Below, piece after piece: positions 13,235 through 20,103 of a stretch of 23,565 nt of DNA. Source of the stretch: Candidatus Levyibacteriota bacterium (GTDB taxonomy: Bacteria; Patescibacteriota; Microgenomatia; Levybacterales; UBA12049). Both the position numbers and the translations under genes were made by a program. Within the stretch, counting starts at the first letter, position 1, and the number at the start of each line of letters is the position of its first letter. The notes beneath the pieces were generated by a model that searched no databases, was not told the DNA's origin, and worked only from the letters and a program-made list of their open reading frames with translations. The stretch covers positions 1-23,565 of the forward strand of contig CAIQLZ010000047.1 in NCBI GenBank assembly GCA_903872785.1, given 5' to 3'.

Positions 13235-15913
13235 CTATTTATTTTTAGCAAAATCTATAATTAGGTTTTTGTCGGTAATTATCTTTTCGAAATAGGTTGC
13301 ATTACCGCTTCCCCCAATTACCCCACTGGAACTTTTAGTAATATTAAAAGACTTTGGATAGAAAAAAGAAAAGGAATAAGGAATACTCTCAATACCCGGT
13401 TGTTTAAATAATTTGAGATTATAAGAATAATTATCTAATCCTGAGATACTTCCTGAAAGTACATATTTTAACTTAACTTTTGCAATCTCTCCGACAGGAA
13501 CATGGACAAGGAATCCGAAAATTGTCTTATTTTCTTCGGTTGTTCTTTCAACTTCAAGGCCTTGAGGAGGCTTGAAATTTATTTCTCCATAAATAAGCGG
13601 ATCGATAATTGCATCTACAAGTTTTTGGGGCTGACCATCTATTGATATTTCGGATAACTTAACATCTTTGGGCAAAATAACTCTCAGGTAATTTTTGTAA
13701 ATTCCCCCCAACTGAGTTGTACTTGTGTTTTTGTAATTTACGGTTAATTCTTCGGAAATATTCCCAACATCATCTATAGTAATTTTTTGCAACACCTGTC
13801 GTTTAATAAAAGAGCTGAGATTAAATCCCAAATTAGCCTCATTAATTGCTACAAAGTCATTAATTGTTCCTGCTGTGTCTTTCCTTTCATCCCAAAGGGA
13901 AGAAGACCAGCCGTTTACGGTAAAAATATTTTGCCAATCTTTTGAGATAAATAACAATTGTTTTTGAGCAAGTGCATCGGAGATTGACTGCGCAATTAAA
14001 AGATAGGGCGCATTTTCTTTTGTTAATTTTGTTATTATTGCTTCACTTAAAATTCTTAAAAAATCATCTTCTTGCGTCGCACCCGAAATAAAACTATTCT
14101 GTGTGTGAAATTGCATTGATGTATAAAAATTGCTCTCATCAACATTTTTTCCATAATCCGCTATATAAACCGGTCCTATTATGTGCAAAATGTCTCTAAT
14201 AAACGGAGCATTAACTGCTATAATACCGTCCGCTTTTTGCCCTGTTTCAACGAAGAAAAAGTGCGAAATTGAGTCTGCAGACTTAACAAAATCTACGTCA
14301 AAATTACTGTCCTTCATATACCAATGTTCTTCCTGAAGATACCTTCTGGCAGCGAAAGGTGGATCTACATGACCCCGTAATTGAGAATCTGCATCAGATA
14401 CGTCATGTAGGGAAAGTTCCGTAATTCTTCCCATGTCAAATTTCAAAACGCCATAAGAGCCAATGACCCCCCCACCAGGCCTTAACTCCGTATTGTTGAG
14501 GAAAAGAATTAAATAAGTTTTTGGACCCTCCATTCCGAAAACGTTTGGCATTACTTCCGATATGCTGGATAATAATTTAATCAGAGGATTAACAATTTCC
14601 AGGTTTTGCAAAATTGGTTCGGGAATTTTTTCTTCTACTTTCAATTTTTCTAATGCAACTATTGAATTTTTCAGAAAATTTTCTCCTTTTACAAAATCTG
14701 CTATTGGATTCGTGCTTTTTCCATTTGCAATTTTGGAGAAATAATCTTCCGCATTAAACGCCTGTGATAAAATGTCTGATATTTTGTATCCTAAATTCAT
14801 ATTTTCCCTGAGTTTTTTTAAATTATTTTCATGTCCGATAAGCTTCGCCTGAAAAGAAAGGGCATTAAAAGCTTGTCCTTCCAGGTAAAAAAATGCTTGG
14901 GACAGATGAATAGACCCTTTGGCGACAGTAAAACTGCCTTGATCTATTTTCTCCTTAGCATAATAAAGGGTCTTTTGACTAAGAAAGGAAAAAAACATTG
15001 TAAAAATAAGCGGAAAAAGCAACAATAATATTATTGCCCAAAGCACAGAAACGGGAGGAGATTTTATTTTTTTGTGACCCCTACGTTCTCTTTCATCTTG
15101 CTCCTGTATTTTCTTTTTTATGTCAATACTTCGTATTTTTTTAGCTAACGGATACTTTTCTCCTAACAAATTTTTGCCGTTAGGAGGATAGAAAATTCCC
15201 TCTAGCCTCAAACTGCTCTTTATAAAATCTATTGTAATTTCCGGATTGATTTTTTGAATCATATGCGCTAAGGCAAGTTCTGATGGTGGGTATTTTGGAA
15301 AAATATAAAAGAGAGAATCATTCCGATGTATTCCAAAAACAAGATCAATTAATTCATTTACTACGTCTGCCAATAACACCGGGTATGTCTCTCTCATTCC
15401 GTCCCCTAAGATTTGCATGCCTCCAAACCTTTGGGCCTGATATATAAATCTATTTATCGCCGACCTAAGGTTTTCTTTTCTAAATATTAATTCGTTGGCA
15501 AAGATATCCCCCAACAATGCAACTTTTGCACTAGGATATGCTCGTAAAACCCCATCAAACGCATACCCCCCCTTTGAAGACAATCCCTGAGCAAAAATTA
15601 AATCGGCATTAACATCCCTAGCTTTCTCTATTATCTTCGGTAAGATTTCCAGATCCTGCCCTTCCTTATCAATAAAAAGAATATGGGAATATTTATTGTC
15701 AGGAATTATGGGAAATTTCTTTAGAAAGGGGATGTGCATTATATTCTTATTTTTGACGTCCGGATTTAAACTTTTTAGACTGACAAAAAATACAAAAAAT
15801 TCTTTGGCAAGTTTTAAGGAAAGCGGTTCACCAATTAATCCTTCCCTATCTATTATGAGAATGGGATTGTTGTGAAAAGAATGATTTTGAAAGTTAAAAT
15901 AGGCAGATTTCAT
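13235..15913 (-). CDS. DUF4012 protein with N-terminal Rossmann-like domain and one membrane helix
   Basis: An 892-residue bitopic membrane protein. Residues 1-~240 resemble a nucleotide-sugar epimerase-type Rossmann domain, but the dinucleotide-binding loop is degenerate (LIIDREGLIGEPLSLKLAKE instead of GxxGxxG). A very basic linker (KKKIQEQDERERRGHKKIK) precedes a transmembrane helix at ~289-312. The outside part holds DUF4012, with its signature around residue 475 (LFLNNTELRPGGGVIGSYG) followed by LHDVSDADSQLRGHVDPP. DUF4012 proteins are found in actinobacteria and Patescibacteria; their biochemical role is not established, though many lie among cell-surface polysaccharide genes. It starts 6 nt after the rnhA stop and precedes the winged-helix gene. 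Confidence 0.8.
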   Translation of the reverse strand: MKSAYFNFQNHSFHNNPILIIDREGLIGEPLSLKLAKEFFVFFVSLKSLNPDVKNKNIMHIPFLKKFPIIPDNKYSHILFIDKEGQDLEILPKIIEKARDVNADLIFAQGLSSKGGYAFDGVLRAYPSAKVALLGDIFANELIFRKENLRSAINRFIYQAQRFGGMQILGDGMRETYPVLLADVVNELIDLVFGIHRNDSLFYIFPKYPPSELALAHMIQKINPEITIDFIKSSLRLEGIFYPPNGKNLLGEKYPLAKKIRSIDIKKKIQEQDERERRGHKKIKSPPVSVLWAIILLLLFPLIFTMFFSFLSQKTLYYAKEKIDQGSFTVAKGSIHLSQAFFYLEGQAFNALSFQAKLIGHENNLKKLRENMNLGYKISDILSQAFNAEDYFSKIANGKSTNPIADFVKGENFLKNSIVALEKLKVEEKIPEPILQNLEIVNPLIKLLSSISEVMPNVFGMEGPKTYLILFLNNTELRPGGGVIGSYGVLKFDMGRITELSLHDVSDADSQLRGHVDPPFAARRYLQEEHWYMKDSNFDVDFVKSADSISHFFFVETGQKADGIIAVNAPFIRDILHIIGPVYIADYGKNVDESNFYTSMQFHTQNSFISGATQEDDFLRILSEAIITKLTKENAPYLLIAQSISDALAQKQLLFISKDWQNIFTVNGWSSSLWDERKDTAGTINDFVAINEANLGFNLSSFIKRQVLQKITIDDVGNISEELTVNYKNTSTTQLGGIYKNYLRVILPKDVKLSEISIDGQPQKLVDAIIDPLIYGEINFKPPQGLEVERTTEENKTIFGFLVHVPVGEIAKVKLKYVLSGSISGLDNYSYNLKLFKQPGIESIPYSFSFFYPKSFNITKSSSGVIGGSGNATYFEKIITDKNLIIDFAKNK

Positions 15914-15919
15914 ATCTAC

Positions 15920-16345
15920 TTACACAACCTTATCCAATGCCTCATTGACAAGTAAGTCTGCTTTGGCATTTTGATCTCTCGGAATGTGCTTGTAATATAT
16001 TGGCAGACTTATCTGTGCTTCTCTATCTCTAACTTCGAAAAGGAGAGATCGAAGGTCGGCATTCTTAATCTTAAAAATTCCGATAATTTGAGAACATACT
16101 AATTTTGAATCTAAGAAAAAATAAACCTTTGCGGTTTTGGGAAAATCCTTTTTATTTTCAATTATCCAATCAAGGGCACTTATTACCGCCTTATACTCTG
16201 CAACATTATTAGTTGCTATCCCGATTGTTTTTCCAAAACCTGCAATTTTTCTATTGTTTTCGTCTGAGACATAAACTCCAATAGCCGAAGGACCAGGATT
16301 TCCCCGCGCTCCTCCGTCCGTAAAAACATTTAAGGCCTGAATCAT
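15920..16345 (-). CDS. rnhA: Ribonuclease HI family protein
   Basis: Cleaves the RNA strand of RNA-DNA hybrids, for example at R-loops or primers. The 141-residue product has the catalytic set D10 (VFTDGGARGNPGPSAIG), E50 (TNNVAEYKA), D79 (YFFLDSKLVCSQI), and D130 in HIPRDQNAKADLLVNEAL, with H120 as the likely catalytic loop histidine. Length and the DGGARGNPGP motif fit the shorter RNase HI group rather than the exact E. coli form, so the symbol is by family. It is first in an operon with the DUF4012 and winged-helix genes and has its own promoter with a 6-nt -10-to-ATG gap. Confidence 0.88.
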   Translation of the reverse strand: MIQALNVFTDGGARGNPGPSAIGVYVSDENNRKIAGFGKTIGIATNNVAEYKAVISALDWIIENKKDFPKTAKVYFFLDSKLVCSQIIGIFKIKNADLRSLLFEVRDREAQISLPIYYKHIPRDQNAKADLLVNEALDKVV

Positions 16346-16351
16346 ATTTTA

Positions 16352-16379
16352 AGTTTATCATGAAAACAATTAATTACAA
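16352..16379 (-). promoter_or_regulatory. Promoter of the rnhA operon
   Basis: On the minus strand TTGTAA (16379-16374), a 16-nt spacer with TG one base before the -10, and TAAACT (16357-16352) lie 6 nt before the rnhA ATG. The rest of the 131-base gap to khpB holds only a CCCAATT/AATTGGG inverted pair (16393-16399 and 16442-16448). Confidence 0.5.
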
Positions 16380-16476
16380 AGAGGCTAAATAACCCAATTT
16401 TCGCAAAAAGTTCTAATATGAAATCTTCACATAAGAAAGGCAATTGGGGAAAAATTGAGGGAGTAAATTGTGAAAG

Positions 16477-16947
16477 CTATTTTGTCCTGGGACTAACCAC
16501 CAACACTCTGTCGCGACCTTCACCCTGAGAATCCGAAGCTACTTCTTTGTCTCCCTCCAACAGCAAATGAACAATCCTTCTCTCCCAAGATTTGAGCTCC
16601 GGAATTGCTATTTCCCTTCCTTCGGTCAACACCCTTTCTTTTGTTTCCGTAGCTAAAGCTTTTAGCCATTCTGTCCTGTTTTTTTTATAGTCTCCAACGT
16701 CAATTGAAATACGGACAAACTTTCCGAGGGTCCGTGAAATACATAAAGACAAAACAAGTTGTAACCCCTCAAGGGTATCCCCGTGATACCCAATTACAAC
16801 TCCCGCATCTTTGGTGTTAAGAATTATTTCTACACTTTCCTCATCCCCATCTTTTACTTCCAAAATTTTGAAATCCCCATCAATATCCAAAAATTTTAAA
16901 AGCTTTTTCGTTATTTCCTTTATCTTTTCTATTTCTTTTTTATCCAT
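16477..16947 (-). CDS. khpB: RNA-binding protein KhpB/Jag (KH and R3H domains)
   Basis: A 156-residue RNA-binding protein. The KH domain carries the GxxG loop as GYHG (53-56) in DAGVVIGYHGDTLEGLQLVL. The R3H domain has R123 and H127 in WERRIVHLLL, and ends EGRDRVLVVSPRTK. The Jag_N domain found in many Firmicutes and other bacteria is absent, giving a minimal form. KhpB binds many RNAs and affects cell division and elongation in Gram-positive bacteria. I chose the ATG at 16945-16947 because a strong GGGGAGG Shine-Dalgarno lies 9 nt upstream, inside the end of yidC; an in-frame ATG six codons earlier would place this motif in the coding part. It overlaps yidC by 19 nt, the usual yidC-jag pairing. 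Confidence 0.92.
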   Translation of the reverse strand: MDKKEIEKIKEITKKLLKFLDIDGDFKILEVKDGDEESVEIILNTKDAGVVIGYHGDTLEGLQLVLSLCISRTLGKFVRISIDVGDYKKNRTEWLKALATETKERVLTEGREIAIPELKSWERRIVHLLLEGDKEVASDSQGEGRDRVLVVSPRTK

Positions 16948-17762
16948 TCGCTTAATCCTCCCCATCCCATAACTTTATATTGTTGTATGATACCAAAAAT
17001 TGTAAATGTATTCCAATACAAAGAAAGTCCGATTGGAAAACTAAAAGAAAAAAAACCGATCATAATTGGAAAGATAAACATTGACTGCGTTTGAAAAGCG
17101 CTTGCAAAATCCCCTGCGTCTTTCTTGTCAATTTCTGTTTTTTTCTCAATATCTTTTTCTAAAATTGCAACTTCTGTTTTAGCCGGAATCATCATTTTAG
17201 AAAGCAGGAATTGAAAAACTCCTGTCAAAATTGGAACAAGTAAAATTAAAGGTCCAACTGACGACATTAGTTTTGAAGGCATTGCCCCAAGCGAAAGGCC
17301 AAAAAAAGTCGTATTCCATACATGATGGAGTTTTAAAAAATCAAAATAAGCTAATTTATTGATTCCTGAAACGTCAAGATTTGTTTTAAAACCAACAACG
17401 CGTTGCAAAACATAATACAAAGACCAAATTAAAGGCATTTGAATCAGAACGGGCAAGCACCCGGCAGCAGGATTAATCCCTTGCTCCTTATAAATTCTCA
17501 TTGTTTCCTGCTGAATTCTAGTATTATCTCCCTTATATTTTTCCTTAATTTTTGACAAATGGGGAACCACTTTTTGCATTTTCGCAGATGCTTCAAGTTG
17601 GGATTTTGTAAGCGGATATAAAATAAATCTTATTACAATTGTCAACCCTATTATTGCAAAGCCCAAAGAATATGGGATGTGCATAAAAGAAAATATATGG
17701 TAAAGAGCAAGCAGAATGTTTATAATTGGATTGTTTAGAAAAGTATTGAAAAAATCTCCCAT
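16929..17762 (-). CDS. yidC: Membrane protein insertase YidC/Oxa1
   Basis: Inserts and folds inner-membrane proteins, alone or with SecYEG. The 277-residue product is the short form without the large periplasmic P1 domain of Gram-negative YidC. The core begins near residue 30 (YSLGFAIIGLTIVIRFILYP) with the conserved groove arginine R45. A basic cytoplasmic hairpin (SQLEASAKMQKVVPHLSKI) and the NPAAGCLPVLIQMPLIWSLY helix follow. The C-terminal helices end SFPIGLSLYWNTFTIFGIIQQ. It starts 2 nt after the yidD stop and overlaps khpB. Identification is secure. Confidence 0.96.
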   Translation of the reverse strand: MGDFFNTFLNNPIINILLALYHIFSFMHIPYSLGFAIIGLTIVIRFILYPLTKSQLEASAKMQKVVPHLSKIKEKYKGDNTRIQQETMRIYKEQGINPAAGCLPVLIQMPLIWSLYYVLQRVVGFKTNLDVSGINKLAYFDFLKLHHVWNTTFFGLSLGAMPSKLMSSVGPLILLVPILTGVFQFLLSKMMIPAKTEVAILEKDIEKKTEIDKKDAGDFASAFQTQSMFIFPIMIGFFSFSFPIGLSLYWNTFTIFGIIQQYKVMGWGGLSEWIKKK

Positions 17763-17764
17763 AA

Positions 17765-17974
17765 TTAAAACTCAATAAAAGGCTGACATCTTAATATTCT
17801 CATTGTAGATTTTTTAACACCATTAAATAAACCTTCTTTGCTAATAGTTCTTTTTGCATACTCTGAACAGGTAGGGGAGAATCTGCACATTTTATTAACT
17901 CCCAAAATGTTTTTCAGAATTACGGAAATAAAAGTCTGATAAAATTTAATCATTAAAATTATAGTTTTTTTCAT
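17765..17974 (-). CDS. yidD: Membrane protein insertion efficiency factor YidD
   Basis: A 69-residue protein of the YidD family, thought to assist YidC-dependent insertion. It has an N-terminal amphipathic/hydrophobic helix (TIILMIKFYQTFISVIL) and the family signature CRFSPTCSEYA with a later RCQPF. Its ATG overlaps the rnpA stop (ATGA), and yidC follows after 2 nt. Length and context match the family. Confidence 0.95.
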   Translation of the reverse strand: MKKTIILMIKFYQTFISVILKNILGVNKMCRFSPTCSEYAKRTISKEGLFNGVKKSTMRILRCQPFIEF

Positions 17975-18303
17975 CTTTTAATAATTGCCAACTTCTCCAA
18001 AGAGTTTTCAAGCAGAATTAACTCCTCTTTTTTTGTCTTGCTTATTATCTCTTTCTTTATTATTAGAAGTATATCATTTCCGGTAAACATATTCCTATTC
18101 AACTCAATTAATGCTTCTCTAAAAAGTCTTTTTATTTTATTTCTAACAACTGCTCTTTTGTCGACTTTTTTTGAAACCACAATTCCAAACCTATTTATTC
18201 CCATCCCGTTTTTTTTTACCTTCAAATTAAATTGGGGAGTAGATGCTGAACGAAAATTATTAAACTTTGTTCCAAGAATAAGACGATTTTCTCTCTTAAA
18301 CAT
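17971..18303 (-). CDS. rnpA: Ribonuclease P protein component
   Basis: Protein subunit of RNase P, which helps the RNA subunit cut the 5' leader from pre-tRNA. The 110-residue product starts MFKRENRL, has the central GIVVSKKVDKRAVVRNKIKR region with the RNR motif at ~50-60, and continues LFREALIEL. I chose the ATG at 18301-18303; a TTG immediately before it is also possible. rpmH ends 7 nt upstream and yidD overlaps by 4 nt, so translation is coupled along the operon. Confidence 0.95.
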   Translation of the reverse strand: MFKRENRLILGTKFNNFRSASTPQFNLKVKKNGMGINRFGIVVSKKVDKRAVVRNKIKRLFREALIELNRNMFTGNDILLIIKKEIISKTKKEELILLENSLEKLAIIKR

Positions 18304-18310
18304 CAAGCTA

Positions 18311-18448
18311 TTACTTAACTGCGAGCCTTTTCCTTCCCTTTGCTCTTCTTTTTTTTACAACTTTCTGCCCACCATGAGATCTCATTCTCTCCAAAAACCC
18401 GTGCTTTCTTTTTCTTTTTGCTTTCTTAAGTGTTGCAAATTTTCCCAT
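18311..18448 (-). CDS. rpmH: Ribosomal protein bL34
   Basis: A 45-residue, very basic large-subunit protein. The KRKRKHGFLERMRS core and the KVVKKRRAKGRKRLAVK tail are diagnostic. The N-terminus (MGKFATLKKA) differs from the common MKRTYQPS. The frame stays open upstream to 18511, but that part crosses the promoter and DnaA-box region, so the ATG at 18446-18448 is the start. It is first in the rpmH-rnpA-yidD-yidC-khpB operon. The -10 box ends 6 nt before the ATG. Confidence 0.95.
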   Translation of the reverse strand: MGKFATLKKAKRKRKHGFLERMRSHGGQKVVKKRRAKGRKRLAVK

Positions 18449-18454
18449 AAAAAG

Positions 18455-18463
18455 ATTATAGCA
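18455..18463 (-). promoter_or_regulatory. Extended -10 promoter of the rpmH operon
   Basis: The minus strand reads TTTTTGCTATAAT: perfect TATAAT (18460-18455) with an extended TG, then CTTTTT and the ATG. Transcription should start at or within a base or two of the ATG. No strong -35 is seen. Confidence 0.7.
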
Positions 18464-18520
18464 AAAATATTCACCCATTGAAAGCTGTAAAAGAGATATG
18501 GTTTTATCCACTTATTCATC

Positions 18521-18550
18521 TTGACAAAAAGTTATCCACATAGTTAAACT
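18521..18550 (+). promoter_or_regulatory. dnaA promoter with DnaA box in its spacer
   Basis: Consensus -35 TTGACA (18521-18526), an 18-nt spacer and -10 TAAACT (18545-18550). The perfect DnaA box at 18532-18540 lies wholly between the two hexamers, so bound DnaA should block polymerase. Transcription would begin near 18557. Confidence 0.6.
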
Positions 18551-18559
18551 GCATGGTGC

Positions 18560-18584
18560 ATGTCCTCCTGTAAACTCAGGACAT
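18560..18584 (+). promoter_or_regulatory. Hairpin in the dnaA leader covering the AGGA Shine-Dalgarno
   Basis: ATGTCCT (18560-18566) pairs perfectly with AGGACAT (18578-18584) across an 11-nt loop. The 3' arm contains AGGA (18578-18581), 10 nt before the GTG start of dnaA and the best available Shine-Dalgarno. The stem could lower dnaA translation. Confidence 0.45.
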
Positions 18585-18591
18585 ACCAAGC

Positions 18592-19980
18592 GTGATCGAA
18601 TGTATGAATGAGGAAAATAAAATTTTGTGGAAAAAAGTTTTGGGAGAAATAGAAACAGAGGTTTCGCGCGCTAACTTTTATACGCTTTTTAAATCCACAG
18701 GCCTTCTTTCTCTGGAAAACGGAATAGCTTCAATTGCTGCCCCCTCAACCATGATAATCGACCTTTTGCAAAAAAGGTATTATGACATTATTAAAAAGAC
18801 TGTGGATAAATATACTAAACTTGACACAAAAATTATTTTTATTCCCAAAGTAATCAGTAAAGATCTTCGAGAGAATATGGGCGTTGCCCCACTTTTTGCC
18901 CAAGCCGAAAAAACAGAGATGCAAACAATAGGACACTTACCAAGGGTGAGGGCGGACTTTACTTTTCAGACCCTTGCTGTGTCTTCAAGCAACCAGCTAG
19001 CTTATGTTTCTGCCACGACCGTAGCTAAAAAGATAGGTCTTGCCTATAATCCTCTTTTCATTTATGGACCGGTTGGCGTGGGAAAAACTCATCTTATGCA
19101 AGCAATTGCCAACGAGGTTTACAAAAACAATCCTGATAAAAAAATCATTTACACAACCAGCGAAGAATTCACAAATGAAGTTGTTGAAGCAATAAGAAAC
19201 AACGATACCGCAAGAATGAAGAGAAAATTTAGGAATATCGACCTGCTTATTGTTGATGATGTGCAATTTTTTGCAGGCAAAGACAGGGCGCAAGAAGAAC
19301 TCTTTCATACTTTTAATATTTTAATAGATGGGGGAGCGCAAATCGTCCTATCCTCAGATCGCCCCCCCTCTGAAATTAAAAAACTTGAGAAAAGGCTTTC
19401 TTCTCGTTTTGCCGGAGGACTAACTGTTGATATAGAGGCAGCAGATTTTGAACTACTTACAGCCATTCTTTTGATCAAAGCAAAAAAATATAGCCTAGAT
19501 CTTCCAATAGAGGTTGCAAAAAAAATTGCAGAAAAAGCGCACGACCCAAGAGAGCTGGAGGGGCTTCTCCTTAAAATAATTACTGTCGCCAACAATAAGG
19601 GCACAGAAATAACCCCGGAATTGGCGGAAAACACCTTTAATCAAAGACACGAAGAGGAGGGGGGTTTTTTTCATCCCGATGATACCATAAAAAACATTTG
19701 CTCCTTTTACAACATCAAAGAAACACTTATTAAGGGACCAAAAAGAGACTCTGGCCTGGTAAAAGCAAGGCAGGTTGCCATGTATATCCTAAAAAACGAT
19801 CTGTCCTTAAGTTTTGTAGAAATTGGCAATATTTTGGGAGGAAGAGACCACACAACAATAATGCATGGAGTAAAAAAAATTGAGAGAATGCTTTTAAACA
19901 AAAAGTTTTCTGAGGAAATTATGGGGATAAAATCCTTATTAAGAAACAGTGACAGGACGATGAGGAGGTGGGGAAATTAA
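18592..19980 (+). CDS. dnaA: Chromosomal replication initiator DnaA
   Basis: DnaA binds DnaA boxes at oriC, unwinds the origin and loads the helicase. The 462-residue protein has domain I (ILWKKVLGEIETEVSRANFY), a short linker, and an AAA+ domain with Walker A GPVGVGKT from G159 and Walker B LLIVDDVQFF. The C-terminal box-binding domain carries the DnaA signature (LSFVEIGNILGGRDHTTIMHGVKKI). I prefer the GTG at 18592 (M-I-E-C-M-N-E-E), which has an AGGA 10 nt upstream; the ATG at 18604 is a plausible alternative with no Shine-Dalgarno. A perfect reversed DnaA box lies inside the gene at 18801-18809. Identification is secure; the start is less so. Confidence 0.97.
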   Translation: MIECMNEENKILWKKVLGEIETEVSRANFYTLFKSTGLLSLENGIASIAAPSTMIIDLLQKRYYDIIKKTVDKYTKLDTKIIFIPKVISKDLRENMGVAPLFAQAEKTEMQTIGHLPRVRADFTFQTLAVSSSNQLAYVSATTVAKKIGLAYNPLFIYGPVGVGKTHLMQAIANEVYKNNPDKKIIYTTSEEFTNEVVEAIRNNDTARMKRKFRNIDLLIVDDVQFFAGKDRAQEELFHTFNILIDGGAQIVLSSDRPPSEIKKLEKRLSSRFAGGLTVDIEAADFELLTAILLIKAKKYSLDLPIEVAKKIAEKAHDPRELEGLLLKIITVANNKGTEITPELAENTFNQRHEEEGGFFHPDDTIKNICSFYNIKETLIKGPKRDSGLVKARQVAMYILKNDLSLSFVEIGNILGGRDHTTIMHGVKKIERMLLNKKFSEEIMGIKSLLRNSDRTMRRWGN

Positions 19981-20103
19981 AACCTCTTTTTTACACAGGG
20001 CTTTTCCACAGGTTGTCCACATTGTTTTGGCCACAATCACTTGCTTTTTTCCACTTTTCCATATACACTACTACAACTACAAACATATCAATTAAAGAAA
20101 AAA
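19981..20103 (+). promoter_or_regulatory. dnaA-dnaN gap with DnaA-box-like cluster and dnaN promoter
   Basis: Box-like sites in one orientation: TTTTCCACA (20002-20010), TTGTCCACA (20013-20021), TTGGCCACA (20027-20035) and TTTTCCACT (20047-20055), each one or two bases from TTATCCACA. A promoter candidate, TTGCTT (20041-20046), 17-nt spacer and TACACT (20064-20069), overlaps the last of these. The cluster may be the second half of a split origin, may let DnaA control dnaN, or both. Confidence 0.5.

Larger units (their letters stand above)
18449..18591. other. oriC: Putative origin of replication, rpmH-dnaA part
   Basis: The gap between divergent rpmH and dnaA contains a perfect DnaA box TTATCCACA (18532-18540) and a one-mismatch box TTATCCACT (18504-18512), both in the same orientation and 28 nt apart. 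An AT-rich stretch at about 18446-18475 could be the unwinding element. Further box-like sites lie after dnaA (19981-20055), and another perfect box lies in reverse orientation inside dnaA (18801-18809). Gene orientation mostly flips here, as at other bacterial origins. Confidence 0.7.

Noticed and set aside
16418..16528. 36-codon plus-strand frame starting MKSSHKKGNWGKIEG
   Set aside because: It overlaps the 3' end of khpB, has no promoter or Shine-Dalgarno at a workable distance, and resembles nothing I know.
18038..18481. 147-codon open frame on the plus strand opposite rnpA and rpmH
   Set aside because: It lies antisense to two certain genes, its product is a Phe/Leu/Ser-rich mirror of their Lys/Arg codons, and it has no start signals.
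18449..18511. N-terminal extension of the L34 frame up to 18511
   Set aside because: The extra 21 codons cross the promoter and a DnaA box, and L34 has about 45 residues from the ATG at 18448.
20041..20103. Upstream in-frame ATG for dnaN
   Set aside because: The extra residues are unlike any clamp N-terminus and overlap the promoter and DnaA-like sites; MKISLI at 20104 is the family start.
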